From DATKXO01 sp035528995 (lineage in GTDB: Bacteria; Planctomycetota; Phycisphaerae; UBA1845): 5,273 bases of DNA. The stretch is from NCBI GenBank assembly GCA_035528995.1, contig DATKXO010000267.1:1-5273 (forward strand), in the 5' to 3' direction. The stretch's first letter is position 1; the number at the start of each line of letters is the position of its first letter. A model generated the notes under the pieces. It made no database searches. It was given only the letters and a program-made list of their open reading frames with translations, and was not told the origin of the DNA. A program made the position numbers and the translations under genes. Shown in pieces: positions 1-5,273 of this stretch.

Positions 1-2531
1 CGCTCGCTGGGGTTGTACAGCCCCCAGTACAGCCCGTTGATGTACAGGTGGGCGTAGTTGTTGTGCGGCGCGAGCTGGCCCATGGCCGTCTGCGTGTCCT
101 TGGCCCACTGGTCGCGGATGTACTGCGACCGCTCCCGGGCGCCGTAGTGCCGGCTCTCGTTGTCGTGAATCCAACTGTTGTTGAACCCCGCACGCAGGAC
201 GAACCCGTCGAAGGTGTCCGTGGCGCCCTCGCCGAACAGCGGGAATTGGAGCTTCGTCGGGCCGTACTCGTCCTTGAACAGCAGACGGAAGGAGTGCTTG
301 GGCGAGTCGTCCGTCCGCCGGCTGTAGCCGCCCTGCATCCGCACGCCGCAGTTGATCTGGAACTCGCTGCCGTCGGCGGTGAAGTACTCCACCGACGCCG
401 CCCGCTCCCAGCTCACGCCCGATTCCATGGCGTTCATGTAGATCCCCGTGTCCGGGTCGAACATGTCGTCGTGGTCGGTGACGATCGAGAGGGTCGGGAT
501 CGACATCAGGGCCGGGATCATCTTGTCGGCGTAGTCCGGGTCGTAAACGATCTCCGGGTCCATGTCGAAGTCGCTGGGCAGGTTGTAGCCCAGGTGCGCA
601 TCGTTCTCGCCCCAGCCGGTGGGGTAACCCGGCGGGCGGACCTGGTTCAGCACGTCGGCAAGGAACAGGTAGGTGTGGGTCTGGACGTCCTCCGGGGTGG
701 TCAGGTAGCCGGGCTTGTGGGCGACGGCGCGAAGAATGGCGGTGGTGGTGATGGGGATCGGGCCGGTGTAGACCGTTCCGTCCACGTCGCTGGGCCAACT
801 GCCGTCGAGGGTGTAGCGGATGGTCGCGCCGGCCAGCTCGCTGGTCAGCGTGACGCTGAAGGGGCTCTCGTAAAAGCCGCGCTCGTGACTGAAGTCGATC
901 GACCCTGCCAGGCCCGCGTGGCCCGGGTCGTTCTGCGCGCCGGGGGTGGGGTTGGTGAAGTACCGCCCCGCCGTCAGCGTCACCTGCCGGCCGAGAAGCT
1001 CGGCCGAGATCAGGAAGTCCGAATCGGACGCGCTGACGTTCAGGCCGTGGACGGCGAGGATGTTCTCCCCCTCCGCCAGCAGGTGCGCGAAGGGCGTCAG
1101 GTCGAACTCCTCGAACACCACCGCGTCGGCGTCGGGGCGGTCGGCGGTGGCGGCGGAGTCCCAGGCGGGCGTGGCCGGGGCGTTCCGGCGGGCGACTTCC
1201 GTGCCGTTGAGCCAGGCGACGAAGCCGTCGTCGTACTTCATCCGCAGCGTCAGTGAATCGAAGGCGGCGCTTTCGTCCACCGTGAAGGGGATTCGCATGT
1301 AGGCGGACGTACGGGCGTCCGCCATCTCCGCCTCCACGTCGGTGGCGATCTCGTCCTCGTACCGGTAGGCGGTGTCGCTGGTGACCGCCTCCAGGCGGGG
1401 CAGGATGAGGAAGTCGGTGTTCGCCGCCACCCGGTTGAGGCCCTGGATCGCCAGTACGTTGGTCCCCTCGACCAGCGACCCCAGGTAGGCGGTGATGTCG
1501 TAGGTGTTCCAGACGGCGCCGGCCTCGGCGGAAGAAGCCGGGGCTCCGGCCTTCCAGGTCAGCGGGTCGGGAACGTTGACGCTGCAGACCTCCGTGCCGT
1601 TGATGTAGGCCACGAACCCGTCGTCGAACTTCATCTGGAGGGTCAGGCTGGCGAAGGTGTCGGGGTCGTCCACCTCGAACGGCACGCGGATGTAGCAGGT
1701 GGCGTTGACGCCGTACATCGCCGCATCGACGTCCAGGTCGATCATGCTGTCGTAGCCGAAATCCCTCTCAAAGCCGACGCCGGTGACGCCGGACTGCCAG
1801 GAGGAGTGGTCAAAGCCCGCCTGCCGCCACGATGCCCCCAGCGAGTCGCTGGCCGGGACGAACGCCCAGGCCGGGGCGCCCGCTTCGATGAAGGTGTGGG
1901 TCTGTCCCGGGTTCGACACCGGCGAGGTGTCGTAGCCGACTCCCATGGGCCCGTACCGCCATCCGGTGGTGCTGAAAAGCGGATCCGGCATCCGCCAGGC
2001 GTCGCCCAGGGTGCCGTCCGGCGGGATCAGCACGTACCCGGCCGCACCCTCCGCCACCAGCGCCGTCACGTCGATTTCGACGCCGATCCCGTAGGAGACG
2101 TCGTCGATCTGCTCGGGGAAGGCGGGGGCGTACTCGTGCTCGACCGCCCCGTCGGGGCGGACCAGCGCGAGGTACTCCCCGTCCGCGTCGAGCTTGAAGT
2201 TGGTGTGAAGTTCGCCGTTGGGGTCGTCGCGGTCCTTGTCGGAGGCGAAGACCAGCAGGTACCCGCCGGCGGGGACGGTCACGGCCGGCAGTTCCCAGCC
2301 CGTCAGGTCGTTGGCGTTGTCGGTGAGGAACCACCCGTTCAGGTTCACCGCGGCGGCAGTGGGGTTGTGGATCTCGACCCAGTCGCGGTAGTCGCCGTCC
2401 TCGTCGGCGAGGCCGGAGTCGTTGTTGGCGAGGAATTCGCTGATGACCAGCCCGCCGGACAGGAGCAGCCTGGGCTCGAGGGGCTCGATGGCGGGAGGCG
2501 CTTGGCGTCGTGTCGGGTTGTCCGAAGCCAT
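1..2531 (-). CDS. LEPR-XLL / lamin-tail / CotH-family giant surface protein (3' end outside window)
   Basis: The frame is open from ATG at 2531 to the window edge: 843 residues, C-terminus missing. Residues 16-26 read EPLEPRLLLSG, the LEPR-XLL motif of planctomycete exported proteins, and there is no classical signal peptide. Residues 28-135 resemble a lamin-tail domain (VISEFLANNDSG, DWVEIHNP, NLNGWFLTDNA). Residues 161-514 are beta-sandwich modules, including MKFDDGFVAYINGTEV at 300 and MKYDDGFVAWLNGTEV at 431, 131 residues apart. Residues 545-622 resemble the chitobiase/Fn3-associated domain (IRYTLDGSWPS, AHKPGY). Residues 678-843 match the CotH family (PTLSIVTD, SPKHSFRLLFKDEYG, LRAGFNNSWIHD, INGLYWGLYNPSE). 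CotH of Bacillus spores is a secreted protein kinase; activity here is inferred only, because the downstream part of the domain lies outside the window. The start is supported by AGGAG six bases upstream. A cell-surface or exported role is likely; the substrate is unknown. Confidence 0.93.
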   Translation of the reverse strand, partial: MASDNPTRRQAPPAIEPLEPRLLLSGGLVISEFLANNDSGLADEDGDYRDWVEIHNPTAAAVNLNGWFLTDNANDLTGWELPAVTVPAGGYLLVFASDKDRDDPNGELHTNFKLDADGEYLALVRPDGAVEHEYAPAFPEQIDDVSYGIGVEIDVTALVAEGAAGYVLIPPDGTLGDAWRMPDPLFSTTGWRYGPMGVGYDTSPVSNPGQTHTFIEAGAPAWAFVPASDSLGASWRQAGFDHSSWQSGVTGVGFERDFGYDSMIDLDVDAAMYGVNATCYIRVPFEVDDPDTFASLTLQMKFDDGFVAYINGTEVCSVNVPDPLTWKAGAPASSAEAGAVWNTYDITAYLGSLVEGTNVLAIQGLNRVAANTDFLILPRLEAVTSDTAYRYEDEIATDVEAEMADARTSAYMRIPFTVDESAAFDSLTLRMKYDDGFVAWLNGTEVARRNAPATPAWDSAATADRPDADAVVFEEFDLTPFAHLLAEGENILAVHGLNVSASDSDFLISAELLGRQVTLTAGRYFTNPTPGAQNDPGHAGLAGSIDFSHERGFYESPFSVTLTSELAGATIRYTLDGSWPSDVDGTVYTGPIPITTTAILRAVAHKPGYLTTPEDVQTHTYLFLADVLNQVRPPGYPTGWGENDAHLGYNLPSDFDMDPEIVYDPDYADKMIPALMSIPTLSIVTDHDDMFDPDTGIYMNAMESGVSWERAASVEYFTADGSEFQINCGVRMQGGYSRRTDDSPKHSFRLLFKDEYGPTKLQFPLFGEGATDTFDGFVLRAGFNNSWIHDNESRHYGARERSQYIRDQWAKDTQTAMGQLAPHNNYAHLYINGLYWGLYNPSE
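990..2051 (-). repeat. Tandem or nested beta-sandwich modules within the LEPR-XLL protein
   Basis: Three related segments are visible in the protein. Segment N0 (residues 161-203, ending GPMGVGYDTS) resembles the first half of the module. Segment N1-C1 (about 205-387) is a full module: EAGAPAWAFVPASDSLG, then SGVTGVGFER, then CYIRVPFEV, then MKFDDGFVAYINGTEV. Segment C2 (about 388-514) resembles only the second half: AYMRIPFTV, then MKYDDGFVAWLNGTEV, then NILAVHGLNVSASDSDFLIS. The two second halves keep a 131-residue offset and are clearly diverged, so this is not an assembly duplicate. These are probably carbohydrate- or protein-binding beta-sandwich domains. That function is an inference; the similarity itself is visible. 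Confidence 0.7.
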
Positions 2532-2537
2532 GAGCAA

Positions 2538-2542
2538 CTCCT
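2538..2542 (-). promoter_or_regulatory. Ribosome binding site of the LEPR-XLL gene
   Basis: AGGAG on the minus strand lies six bases (TTGCTC) before the ATG at 2531. This is a well-spaced Shine-Dalgarno sequence, and it fixes the start just upstream of the LEPR-XLL motif. Confidence 0.75.
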
Positions 2543-2553
2543 GGATGCTCCCT

Positions 2554-2588
2554 GTCGGCCCCGCCGACGGCCGGGTGGGCGCAGCCCA
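2554..2588 (-). other. Two small hairpins in the leader of the LEPR-XLL gene
   Basis: Read on the minus strand, TGGGC-TGC-GCCCA (2588-2576) is followed by GTCGGC-GGG-GCCGAC (2568-2554). Both are perfect short inverted repeats, and they lie between the predicted transcription start and the ribosome binding site. In a GC-rich genome such stems can occur by chance, so a regulatory role is speculative. Confidence 0.3.
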
Positions 2589-2606
2589 TCCCCAAGCGCG
2601 AAGTCT

Positions 2607-2615
2607 ATTGTACCA
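2607..2615 (-). promoter_or_regulatory. Extended -10 promoter of the LEPR-XLL gene
   Basis: TGGTACAAT on the minus strand is an extended -10 element (TGn plus TACAAT, five of six bases of TATAAT). Transcription would start near 2600, giving a leader of about 70 nt. At 17 bp spacing the -35 position reads AACACA, only a weak match, which fits an extended -10 type promoter. It lies downstream of the hairpin that closes the preceding gene, so the LEPR-XLL gene can be transcribed on its own. Confidence 0.5.
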
Positions 2616-2660
2616 GAGCGTTGCGAAGGTGTGTTGCCGTTTACCAAGCCGGCGCGGGGA

Positions 2661-2695
2661 AACGGCCCCCGTCCACGGACGGGACGGGGGCCGTT
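2661..2695 (-). terminator. GC-rich hairpin, probable terminator of the PEP-CTERM gene
   Basis: AACGGCCCCCGTCC (2661-2674) and GGACGGGGGCCGTT (2682-2695) form a perfect 14-bp inverted repeat with a 7-base loop. It begins 39 bases after the stop codon of the PEP-CTERM gene. In the minus direction the stem runs into GTTTCCCC, so the U-tract is short (three). The strong stem and its position between two separately promoted genes favour termination. Without a good U-run it might also serve as an mRNA 3'-end stabiliser. Confidence 0.7.
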
Positions 2696-2734
2696 CCGCG
2701 ATTACTCACCAGCCTTCTTCGGACCGGATGATTC

Positions 2735-3520
2735 TTACTTCCTGCGGCGAATCAGCGCCAGCCCGCCGATGCCCAGCAGGGCGATCGTCATCGGCTCGGG
2801 AACGATGGTCAGGACCAGACTCGGTCCCGCACCCGACTCGATGGTCTTCAGCTTGGTCAGACCGCCATTGTTGGACCAAAGGTTCAGGCCATAGTTGTCG
2901 ACGGTGCCGTCGGCCCACCCGTTCAGCACGGTCACTCCGGCCGGGTCGAGGTCCATGTCGGCGCCGGTCCAGGCGACGACGTCCAGCAGCTTGACGCCAA
3001 CGTCGGTGCCGATTCCCCGGCCACCGGGGGTGTTCCACAGGACGCCTTCGCTGCCGACCATGACGCCAATAAAGGCGTCCGTGTTGCCCAGCGGGTCTGA
3101 GGCGATGCCCGCCCGGACGGCGGTCGAGGCCTGGAAGGTCCACGACGCGTCACCGACGCTGGCTGGCCCCCAGGGGAAGAGCGTCCCACCGACCGAGCCC
3201 GAGTTGCCGACGCCCTCCTGCCACGGCGCCAGCAGGTTGTAGGCCACGAAGTCCTCGCTGACCTTCGACCAGTACGGCAGATGCAGCTTGGCCGCCGTGA
3301 TCACTTCGCCAGCGGCGAGCTCACCGTCCAGATTGAACTGGATCAGCACGCCATCTTGGCCGCCTCGGACGTCCATGCGCCCACCGGTGCCATTGTTGGT
3401 CGTCGGCTGGGCCATATACAGGCAGGCGTCCTGGGTGGCGGTCAGGGTGATCTCCCGAGCCGCCGCACTGCCCGCCACAGCAAACAGAACCAACAATGCC
3501 ACAAACAATGCCTTCTTCAT
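2735..3520 (-). CDS. PEP-CTERM sorting-domain protein with DNRLRE-like domain
   Basis: A complete 261-residue protein. Residues 1-21 form a signal peptide: MKK, a hydrophobic core (ALFVALLVLFAVAG) and an SAAA cleavage region. Residues about 23-238 resemble the DNRLRE exported beta-sandwich domain: TATQDACLYMAQPTTNNGTG, GVLIQFNLDGELAAGEVITA, APWQEG, and VLNGWADGTVDNYGLNLWS before PSLVLTIV. Residues 240-261 are the PEP-CTERM signal: VPEP, a membrane segment (MTIALLGIGGLALI) and a basic RRRK end. In this family the tail is recognised by an exosortase, which retains or anchors the protein at the envelope. The start was set at ATG 3520 because AAGGAGG ends six bases upstream. A TTG two codons earlier is also in frame but directly abuts the ribosome binding site. 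The gene has its own consensus promoter and a long leader. The binding target is unknown. Confidence 0.93.
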   Translation of the reverse strand: MKKALFVALLVLFAVAGSAAAREITLTATQDACLYMAQPTTNNGTGGRMDVRGGQDGVLIQFNLDGELAAGEVITAAKLHLPYWSKVSEDFVAYNLLAPWQEGVGNSGSVGGTLFPWGPASVGDASWTFQASTAVRAGIASDPLGNTDAFIGVMVGSEGVLWNTPGGRGIGTDVGVKLLDVVAWTGADMDLDPAGVTVLNGWADGTVDNYGLNLWSNNGGLTKLKTIESGAGPSLVLTIVPEPMTIALLGIGGLALIRRRK

Positions 3521-3526
3521 CTTCAA

Positions 3527-3533
3527 CCTCCTT
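3527..3533 (-). promoter_or_regulatory. Ribosome binding site that decides the PEP-CTERM gene start
   Basis: AAGGAGG on the minus strand is followed by TTGAAG and then ATG at 3520. The spacing is ideal for that ATG and zero for the in-frame TTG at 3526, so the ATG is the start. Confidence 0.85.
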
Positions 3534-3606
3534 CACATTCCCTCCGCCTTCCCGGACACGCGCCCAGAGATACCAAGGGAAACACTCTCTCCAATCTGAA
3601 CCGAAA

Positions 3607-3683
3607 GGTCCGCCGATCCTACCTCCGGCCATAAGGCTCAATCACGGCCGGACTTGCTTCGCCTCTCGCACGCGCGGCGGACC
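3607..3683 (-). promoter_or_regulatory. Structured 5' leader with nested inverted repeats upstream of the PEP-CTERM gene
   Basis: On the minus strand, GGTCCGCCG (3683-3675) pairs perfectly with CGGCGGACC (3615-3607) over 9 bp. Inside it, TCCGGCC (3652-3646) pairs with GGCCGGA (3630-3624) over 7 bp around a 15-base loop. The left linker is 22 bases and the right linker 8 bases. The element sits in a leader of about 220 nt between a consensus promoter and the start codon, ending some 74 bases before the ribosome binding site. The arrangement resembles a cis-acting RNA. I do not recognise any known riboswitch class: no c-di-GMP-I, glycine or fluoride core is apparent. The outer stem is not followed by a U-run, so it is not an obvious terminator. 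The remaining gene-free sequence (3534-3606 and 3684-3747) shows no further feature I can support. Confidence 0.45.
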
Positions 3684-3747
3684 AACATACTGGTGCAGAA
3701 ATGTCGAAACAGATAAGGAACCACATGGACCCTTTATCGACAGAACT

Positions 3748-3775
3748 ATTATACATGAGATCAGGGATCTGTCAA
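3748..3775 (-). promoter_or_regulatory. Perfect-consensus sigma70-type promoter of the PEP-CTERM gene
   Basis: On the minus strand TTGACA (3775-3770) and TATAAT (3753-3748) are separated by 16 bp. Both hexamers match the housekeeping consensus exactly, and the surrounding sequence is locally AT-rich. Transcription should start near 3741, about 220 nt before the ATG. The -35 box lies 18 bases after the stop codon of the upstream dockerin gene, so the PEP-CTERM gene has its own strong promoter. Confidence 0.88.
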
Positions 3776-3793
3776 GTGGATTCCGTGCTCCCT

Positions 3794-5273
3794 TCATTTG
3801 GCAGACGAAGGACTTACGAAAAACAGTATCTTTACGGAAAGATAGACGAGCAAGTCTTCGGGGAGTTCGGCTCTGCGCGGCGCGCCGGGCCGGGCGACAC
3901 CGGCGCGGCGGGACGGGGCCGGTTCCACCCGCAGTTCGTCCCGGGCCGGGCGCGGGAAAGCAACGCACGATGGCAGCGTAATCGTCTGGCTGATGGGGCC
4001 TTGCGCAATCGTCTTGCGCAGGATCGGCGTCGATTCCTGGGGCGCGGCGACTTGGACGAAATCCCCCCCCGCCACCGCCGGCCCGGCCGGTTCCCGGTTG
4101 CCGTAGTGGTCGGCCAGGGCGGAAAGGTCGGCGATGCCCACGATCCCGTCGCCGGTGAAGTCCCCCTGCTCCCACGTTGCGGCGGGGGCCAGGCCGTAGT
4201 GGTCCGCCAACACGACCAGATCGGCGATGCCCACCACCCCGTCGCCGGTGGCATCGCCCATGATGGCCGTCACCTCGACCTGCACCTCGTCGCTGACGGG
4301 AAATTCGCCGTCATCCGCCATCAGCCGCAGCACGTACGTTCCCACGGCCGAGAACGTCGCCGTCGTGGCCGGGGACGTCTCGTCGGCGAAGGTCACGTTA
4401 CCGGGCCCGCTGACGACACTCCAGGCCACCGTCGGCGTCCCGGGCACCTCCGGCAACCCGTCGTCCAGCACCGAACCCGCCAGCGACGCCGACGCCGGCA
4501 GGACGATCCGCTGATCCGCCCCCGCATACACCGACGGCGCCTGGTTGGTCCGCTCGGGGACGATGGTGAAGTTGTCGTACTGCCCGTGGATGCTGTAGAT
4601 GCCGTGCAGCGACACGCCCACCGCGCCGGCATCGACCACGGCGGCGGACATCGCGTCCGTCCACGACGCCTGGTACGTGTTGTCGTCGGCGTCGGTCACC
4701 GTCACGTCGATCCGCACCTGGTCGTCGTCGACCAGCGTCATCACCGCCGAGACGTTCCACCAGCCCAGCGACTGGATCGAGCCCGGCACCTTGCCGTAGC
4801 CGGTCAGCACCGTGGCCAGGCGGTCCGAATGGCCGGTCGTGCCACCGCGGTAGAAATCCCAGTTCTCCGTGCCCGCGCCGGGGTAGATGCTCGCGCCCAC
4901 GTACAGCGTGACGTTCCCGTTCTTCGGCTGGAGCGTCACCACGTACCCGCCGTGCTGGCCCTGCGAATCGGTCCACTCCTTCACCACCAGCCCCTGGCTG
5001 CTGCCGAGCGTGTCCTTGTATCGCAGGTGGATGTCGGCGCTGACGATCCCCGCCGCCAGCAGGTAGTCGTGACCATCGGGGGCGTACTTGACCGAGCCGA
5101 TGGAGTTGCTCTGCCATAAATCCAGCACCGTCCCGCCGTTGCCCGCCGTCAGGGCGGCCTCCGGGGTCCGGACCATCGGGACGAACTGTCCCAGGTGCGC
5201 GGGGTCCTCGAAGTCCACCAGCACGACCTGGCCCGCGGGGTAGTCGTCGTTGCGGATGGTGTATGTGTGGGTG
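3794..5273 (-). CDS. Dockerin-containing exported protein, C-terminal part (5' end outside window)
   Basis: The frame is open from the window edge to TGA at 3794: 492 visible residues with no stop. It begins mid-domain (THTYTIRNDDYPAGQV), so the GTG at 5224 is not taken as the start. Visible residues about 17-240 look like a concanavalin/LamG-type beta-sandwich (ADIHLRYKDTLGSSQGLVVK, GWWNVSAVMTLVDDDQVRID, ending GQYDNFTIVPE). Residues 244-334 form a PKD/K319L-like Ig domain (NQAPSVYAGADQRIVLPASA, VAWSVVSGPGNVTFAD, GTYVLRLMADDGE). Residues 338-391 form a type I dockerin with two calcium loops. Residues 392-492 are a Pro/Arg-rich tail with no PEP-CTERM or anchor motif, and the last 17 codons are AT-rich. 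The protein probably binds a surface ligand and docks to a cohesin-like partner. The N-terminal function is unknown. Confidence 0.9.
   Translation of the reverse strand, partial: THTYTIRNDDYPAGQVVLVDFEDPAHLGQFVPMVRTPEAALTAGNGGTVLDLWQSNSIGSVKYAPDGHDYLLAAGIVSADIHLRYKDTLGSSQGLVVKEWTDSQGQHGGYVVTLQPKNGNVTLYVGASIYPGAGTENWDFYRGGTTGHSDRLATVLTGYGKVPGSIQSLGWWNVSAVMTLVDDDQVRIDVTVTDADDNTYQASWTDAMSAAVVDAGAVGVSLHGIYSIHGQYDNFTIVPERTNQAPSVYAGADQRIVLPASASLAGSVLDDGLPEVPGTPTVAWSVVSGPGNVTFADETSPATTATFSAVGTYVLRLMADDGEFPVSDEVQVEVTAIMGDATGDGVVGIADLVVLADHYGLAPAATWEQGDFTGDGIVGIADLSALADHYGNREPAGPAVAGGDFVQVAAPQESTPILRKTIAQGPISQTITLPSCVAFPRPARDELRVEPAPSRRAGVARPGAPRRAELPEDLLVYLSVKILFFVSPSSAK
3820..3844 (-). terminator. 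Weak hairpin plus T-run at the end of the dockerin gene
   Basis: On the minus strand TATCTTT-CCGT-AAAGATA (3844-3827) is a perfect 7-bp stem with a 4-base loop, followed by CTGTTTTT. This has the layout of an intrinsic terminator, but the stem is AT-rich and weak. It also lies inside the last 17 codons of the open frame rather than after the stop, so it is only a candidate. Confidence 0.33.
4097..4258 (-). repeat. Dockerin type I duplicated calcium-binding repeats
   Basis: Two 23-residue F-hand repeats start 31 residues apart: GDATGDGVVGIADLVVLADH (DNA 4258-4190 with the following YGL) and GDFTGDGIVGIADLSALADH (4165-4097 with YGN). Each has the D-x-T-x-D-G...D calcium loop of type I dockerins followed by a helix. 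In this family such pairs bind Ca2+ and dock to cohesin modules. Many planctomycete proteins carry dockerins without a cellulosome, so the partner here is unknown. Confidence 0.88.

Noticed and set aside
48..1256. 402-codon open frame on the plus strand
   Set aside because: It is the antisense shadow of the CotH-type gene. Its Val/Arg/Gly-rich low-complexity protein matches no family, whereas the opposite strand encodes clear domains across the same bases.
1810..2595. 261-codon minus-strand frame beside the lamin-tail coding frame
   Set aside because: It is an Arg/Pro-rich alternative frame of the LEPR-XLL gene. The other frame has the ribosome binding site and recognisable domains.
1806..2994. 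Overlapping plus-strand frames of 362 and 190 codons
   Set aside because: They cross the terminator hairpin, the promoter and two opposite-strand genes, and show no domain or plausible ribosome binding site.
3521..3526. TTG at 3526 as the start of the PEP-CTERM protein
   Set aside because: It directly abuts the AAGGAGG sequence with no spacer, while the ATG at 3520 has ideal spacing.
3607..3683. Known riboswitch (c-di-GMP-I, glycine, fluoride) in the PEP-CTERM leader
   Set aside because: Partial resemblances only. The conserved core sequences of these classes could not be found, and the stem arrangement differs.
3642..4175. 177-codon minus-strand frame across the end of the dockerin gene
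   Set aside because: It runs through the consensus promoter and the leader, and is low-complexity Arg/Gly/Pro. It would only be read after a frameshift at the G8 run.
3701..5119. 472-codon open frame on the plus strand
   Set aside because: It is antisense to the PKD-dockerin gene and to the promoter region. The composition (His/Arg/Val-rich) is typical of a GC-driven shadow frame.
5222..5224. GTG at 5224 as the true start of the dockerin protein
   Set aside because: The frame stays open to the window edge with protein-like sequence (THTYTIRNDDYPAGQV), no ribosome binding site is visible, and an exported protein would need an N-terminal signal.

Overview
The window is GC-rich and all genes that can be supported lie on the minus strand. 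The proteins point to Planctomycetota, possibly a Phycisphaerae-like lineage. The evidence is an N-terminal LEPR-XLL motif, a lamin-tail/CotH architecture, a PEP-CTERM tail on a DNRLRE-like protein, and a type I dockerin behind a PKD-like domain. This combination is typical of the large exported proteins of that phylum. The species cannot be told from the sequence.

Layout in the direction of transcription (high to low coordinates): (1) 5273-3794 is the C-terminal part of a large exported protein whose start lies outside the window. It has a concanavalin/LamG-like beta-sandwich, a PKD/Ig-like domain, a two-repeat dockerin and an unusual tail. (2) 3793-3521 is intergenic. It carries a perfect-consensus sigma70-type promoter (TTGACA, 16 bp, TATAAT) and a leader of about 220 nt with two nested perfect inverted repeats. 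(3) 3520-2735 is a complete gene for a 261-aa PEP-CTERM protein. (4) 2734-2532 holds a strong GC-rich hairpin (probable terminator), an extended -10 promoter and a short leader. (5) 2531-1 is the N-terminal 843 residues of a giant LEPR-XLL / lamin-tail / tandem beta-sandwich / chitobiase-like / CotH protein that runs off the window.

Each of the two downstream genes has its own promoter-like sequence, and a hairpin separates the second from the third. They therefore look like neighbouring single-gene transcripts rather than one operon. The shared theme is the cell surface: three adjacent genes carry three different sorting or attachment signatures (dockerin, PEP-CTERM, LEPR-XLL). No enzyme with a clear metabolic role, RNA gene, CRISPR array or mobile element is visible. 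The plus strand shows only long antisense shadow frames. The points most worth following are the structured leader under the consensus promoter, a domain apparently nested inside a split copy of itself in the LEPR-XLL protein, and the AT-rich, possibly run-through tail of the dockerin protein.
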